This document shows, piece by piece, positions 6,903 through 8,554 of a DNA stretch of 8,554 bases. The position numbers and the translations under genes are program-made. This DNA comes from JALZEG01 sp036258555 (GTDB lineage: Bacteria > Actinomycetota > CADDZG01 > WHSQ01). The notes beneath the pieces are model-generated. The model made no database searches. It was not told the origin of the DNA and was given only the letters and a program-made list of their open reading frames with translations. Where the stretch lies: assembly GCA_036258555.1 (NCBI GenBank), contig DATADL010000296.1:1-8554 (forward strand), read 5' to 3'. Each line of letters begins with the position of its first letter. Positions within the stretch are counted from its first letter, which is position 1.

Positions 6903-7585
6903 GACGCCGTCCCGGCGCGCTCGTCGAGGGCCCCAGACTCCATGCGCACGATCCGGTCGCAGAACGCGAGCGTGTCCGGGTCGTGCGTCGCGACGAGGCA
7001 GGACCCCCCGAGCGACCTGTGGTCGTCGAGGCGGCGGAACAGCAGGCGCTTGCGCTCTGCGTCCTGGTGGCTCGTGGGCTCGTCGGCAAGCAACAGCCGC
7101 GGGCTCCGTACGAGGCCGCGCGCCAGGGCCGTCCGCTGCTGCTCGCCCAGCGAGGTCGCCGCCGGGACCCTGTCCGCGATCGAGTCCAGCGCGAGGGCCT
7201 CCAGCGCCTGCGTGACCCTCTCGGCCCGTTCGTGCGGCTCGACCCCCGCGATCGTCAGCGGGAGCTCCACGTTCTCCTCGACCGTCAGCTCCTCCACGAG
7301 CCCGAGCCGCTGGCCTGCGACCGCGACCTCGTCCCAGCCGAGGCTTCCGAGGTGGGGCAGCGCCCGCCCGCGCCAGACGACCTCGCCCTCGTCGGGCGTG
7401 TCCCAGCCGAGCAGCGCCATCAGCAGCGTCGTCTTGCCCGAGCCGGACGGGCCGACGATCGCGACCACCTCCTCGGGCGCGACCTCGAGGCTCACGCCCC
7501 GCAGCGCGTGCACGGGCTCGGCCCCGCCGTGGAACGTCTTCCGCAGGCCCCGCGCCGCGAGCAGCGGCTCCGGCCCGTTCCTCAC
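6899..7585 (-). CDS. ABC transporter ATPase 2, with degenerate signature loop
   Basis: This is a 228-residue cytoplasmic nucleotide-binding subunit of the LolD/MacB type. Walker A is GPSGSGKTT (45-53), the Q-loop glutamine is Gln92 in AGQRLG, Walker B is LLLADE (164-169), and the switch histidine is His201 in THDP. The signature loop reads TSLGEQQ (144-150) instead of LSGGEQQ, with leucine replacing the first glycine. The D-loop reads SHQD (172-175) in place of the usual SALD. Walker A, Walker B with its catalytic Glu169, and the H-loop are intact, so this subunit can probably bind ATP; the site completed by its altered signature loop may hydrolyse poorly. The GTG start at 7585 overlaps the stop of ATPase 1 as GTGA, with a GGAAGGG stretch just upstream acting as ribosome binding site. 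The open frame extends further upstream, but that part only shadows ATPase 1. The stop overlaps the permease start in the same way. Confidence 0.92.
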   Translation of the reverse strand: MRNGPEPLLAARGLRKTFHGGAEPVHALRGVSLEVAPEEVVAIVGPSGSGKTTLLMALLGWDTPDEGEVVWRGRALPHLGSLGWDEVAVAGQRLGLVEELTVEENVELPLTIAGVEPHERAERVTQALEALALDSIADRVPAATSLGEQQRTALARGLVRSPRLLLADEPTSHQDAERKRLLFRRLDDHRSLGGSCLVATHDPDTLAFCDRIVRMESGALDERAGTAS

Positions 7586-8250
7586 CCGCGGACCCTTCCG
7601 TCGGTGAGCTCGACCACCTCGCCGGCGGCCTCGACGACGACCGGGTCGTGGCTCGCCACGACGACGGCCGCGCCGCGCCGGGCCGCGGCCTCGAGCAGCC
7701 CGACGACCGCCGCGCCGTTGTCGTGGTCGAGCTCCGCGGTGGGCTCGTCGAGCAGCAGCAACCGCGGTGCGGCGACGATCGCCTGCGCGACGGCGAGGCG
7801 TTGCTGCTCCCCGCCCGAGAGCTCGTGCGGCCGCCGGCGCCGGGCGTGGGTCAGCCCGACGAGGTCGAGCGCGTCCTCCGGGTCCGCGTCGCGGCGCCCG
7901 CGCATCTCGGCCGCCGAGCGCAGCTGCTGCTCGGCCGTCAGGTAGGAGACGAGGTTGTCGGACGGCTTCTGGTACAGGAAGGCGACGTCGGTCCGCCGGA
8001 GCCGTCGCCGGGCGCGCGGGCGGAGACGGGAGACCTCGACGCCGCACACGGTCGCCTCGCCCTCGGTCGGCACGTCGAGGGCGGCGAGGATGCGCAGCAG
8101 CGTGGACTTCCCGCTGCCGGAGGGGCCGGCTACCGCGGCGACCCGGCCCGCGTGGAACGACGCGGACACATCCACGAGCGCCTGGACGAACCTGCCCGAC
8201 GCGTCGTACGTCCTGCCGACGCGGTCGGCCCGCGCGACGAGATCGCTCAC
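7582..8250 (-). CDS. ABC transporter ATPase 1, canonical motifs
   Basis: This is the first gene of the ABC set: a 222-residue cytoplasmic ATPase of the LolD/MacB type. Walker A is GPSGSGKST (42-50), the Q-loop is Gln94 in FLYQKPSDNL, the signature is a perfect LSGGEQQ (144-150), Walker B is LLLLDE (164-169), the D-loop is AELD (172-175) and the switch histidine is His201 in SHDP. It should be fully competent for hydrolysis. The likely partner is ATPase 2, which is similar in length and motif spacing but clearly diverged, so the two probably form a heterodimer under the single-chain permease. The start is GTG with AAGAAGG four bases upstream. The gap to the alkyltransferase gene is 62 bases on the same strand, so both could share a transcript. 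Confidence 0.94.
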   Translation of the reverse strand: MSDLVARADRVGRTYDASGRFVQALVDVSASFHAGRVAAVAGPSGSGKSTLLRILAALDVPTEGEATVCGVEVSRLRPRARRRLRRTDVAFLYQKPSDNLVSYLTAEQQLRSAAEMRGRRDADPEDALDLVGLTHARRRRPHELSGGEQQRLAVAQAIVAAPRLLLLDEPTAELDHDNGAAVVGLLEAAARRGAAVVVASHDPVVVEAAGEVVELTDGRVRG

Positions 8251-8254
8251 CCGG

Positions 8255-8261
8255 CCTTCTT
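8255..8261 (-). promoter_or_regulatory. Ribosome binding site for ABC ATPase 1
   Basis: Read on the minus strand this is AAGAAGG, four bases before the GTG at 8250. It supports that start and hence the 222-residue product. I see no convincing promoter hexamers in the rest of the 62-base gap (8251-8312). Confidence 0.6.
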
Positions 8262-8312
8262 ACTGCGTCGGCGCGCCCTACCCGCGGCAGGAAGTGGGGG
8301 ATATCGCGCGGC

Positions 8313-8554
8313 TCAGAGGACCCCCTCGAGGCGGAGGAGCAGCTCCTTTACGTCGAGGCCCCCGCCGTACCCGCCGAGCGCCCCGCCCGTACGCAGCACG
8401 CGGTGGCACGGGACCACGACCGGGATCGGGTTCGAGCCGAGGGCGTTCCCGGCCGCGCGGCTCGCCGCCGGGTTGCCCGCCTTGCGCGCCACCTCGCGGT
8501 AGGTCGACACCTTGCCGAACGGGATCGCGGCCGTCGCCCGCAGCACCTTGCGGG
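8313..8554 (-). CDS. ogt: Methylated-DNA--protein-cysteine methyltransferase (C-terminal part, runs off right edge)
   Basis: This is a suicide DNA-repair protein that moves an alkyl group from O6-alkylguanine to its own cysteine. The frame remains open to the window edge (codons for Arg and Lys precede the GTG at 8546), and comparison with the family, where this block usually begins F-Q-x-x-V, shows that the GTG is internal, not the start. About 79 residues are visible. Counting from that internal GTG codon, the helix-turn-helix region runs through IPFGKVSTYREVA (8-20), the arginine finger is Arg30 in SRAAGNALGSNP, and the acceptor Cys47 lies in PCHRV (46-50). The family's GxLxGYxGGL-type block (GGALGGYGGGLDVKELLL, 54-71) follows. 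An intact cysteine argues against an alkyltransferase-like (tryptophan-type) protein. Whether the missing N-terminal half carries a domain typical of Ogt or Ada is unknown. Confidence 0.93.
   Translation of the reverse strand, partial: RKVLRATAAIPFGKVSTYREVARKAGNPAASRAAGNALGSNPIPVVVPCHRVLRTGGALGGYGGGLDVKELLLRLEGVL

Noticed and set aside
3856..7089. Very long minus-strand open frame (1077 codons) overlapping the ABC permease and the LCP end
   Set aside because: Its translation is arginine/glycine/alanine-rich with no domain, and it lies out of frame over the permease, which has clear membrane segments and coupled starts. It is a high-GC shadow frame.
4425..7607. Plus-strand open frame of 1060 codons antisense to the whole ABC operon
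   Set aside because: Low-complexity Arg/Asp/His/Glu-rich translation, no ribosome binding site or family motif, and fully antisense to well-supported genes. Length alone is not evidence at this GC content.
8313..8546. Alkyltransferase as a complete 77-residue protein starting at GTG 8546
   Set aside because: The frame stays open to the window edge with in-family residues (Arg-Lys before the Val), and the family block begins further upstream. The gene is cut by the window.

Overview
The window is very GC-rich, packed with genes and uses GTG starts freely. It also carries a LytR-CpsA-Psr (LCP) protein with a LytR_C domain and a probable leaderless promoter. Together these suggest a high-GC Actinomycetota, possibly a deep-branching or uncultured one. 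That placement is an inference from style and gene families; no marker gene is present.

Plus-strand half (1-4266): the 3' part of a medium-chain-like acyl-CoA dehydrogenase is followed two bases later by a small DUF2007-type protein with a C-terminal membrane helix. After a 29-base gap with a strong ribosome binding site comes a complete aspartase/class II fumarase family enzyme. These three genes probably share a transcript. A 68-base gap then holds a perfect 14-base palindrome and a -10-like hexamer only 9 bases before the ATG of the LCP gene, an envelope glycopolymer transferase. The LCP gene is therefore probably a separate, leaderless unit.

Minus-strand half (4275-8554): read in the direction of transcription, this contains the C-terminal part of an O6-alkylguanine-DNA alkyltransferase (entering from the right edge), two different ABC ATPases, and one large FtsX-type permease with ten predicted membrane helices and two extracytoplasmic domains. 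The three ABC genes are joined by two GTGA start/stop overlaps and probably form one export or envelope-remodelling complex. One ATPase has canonical motifs and the other a degenerate signature loop. The stop codons of the LCP gene and the permease face each other with only eight bases between them.

Most of the window is ordinary chromosomal housekeeping and envelope content. I see no RNA gene, CRISPR array, insertion sequence, phage feature or clear undescribed system. The points most worth a second look are the asymmetric ABC ATPase pair serving a single-chain permease, the mixed substrate signature of the lyase, and the palindrome/leaderless promoter in front of the LCP gene. Apart from the partial genes at both edges, no gap between genes exceeds about 70 bases.
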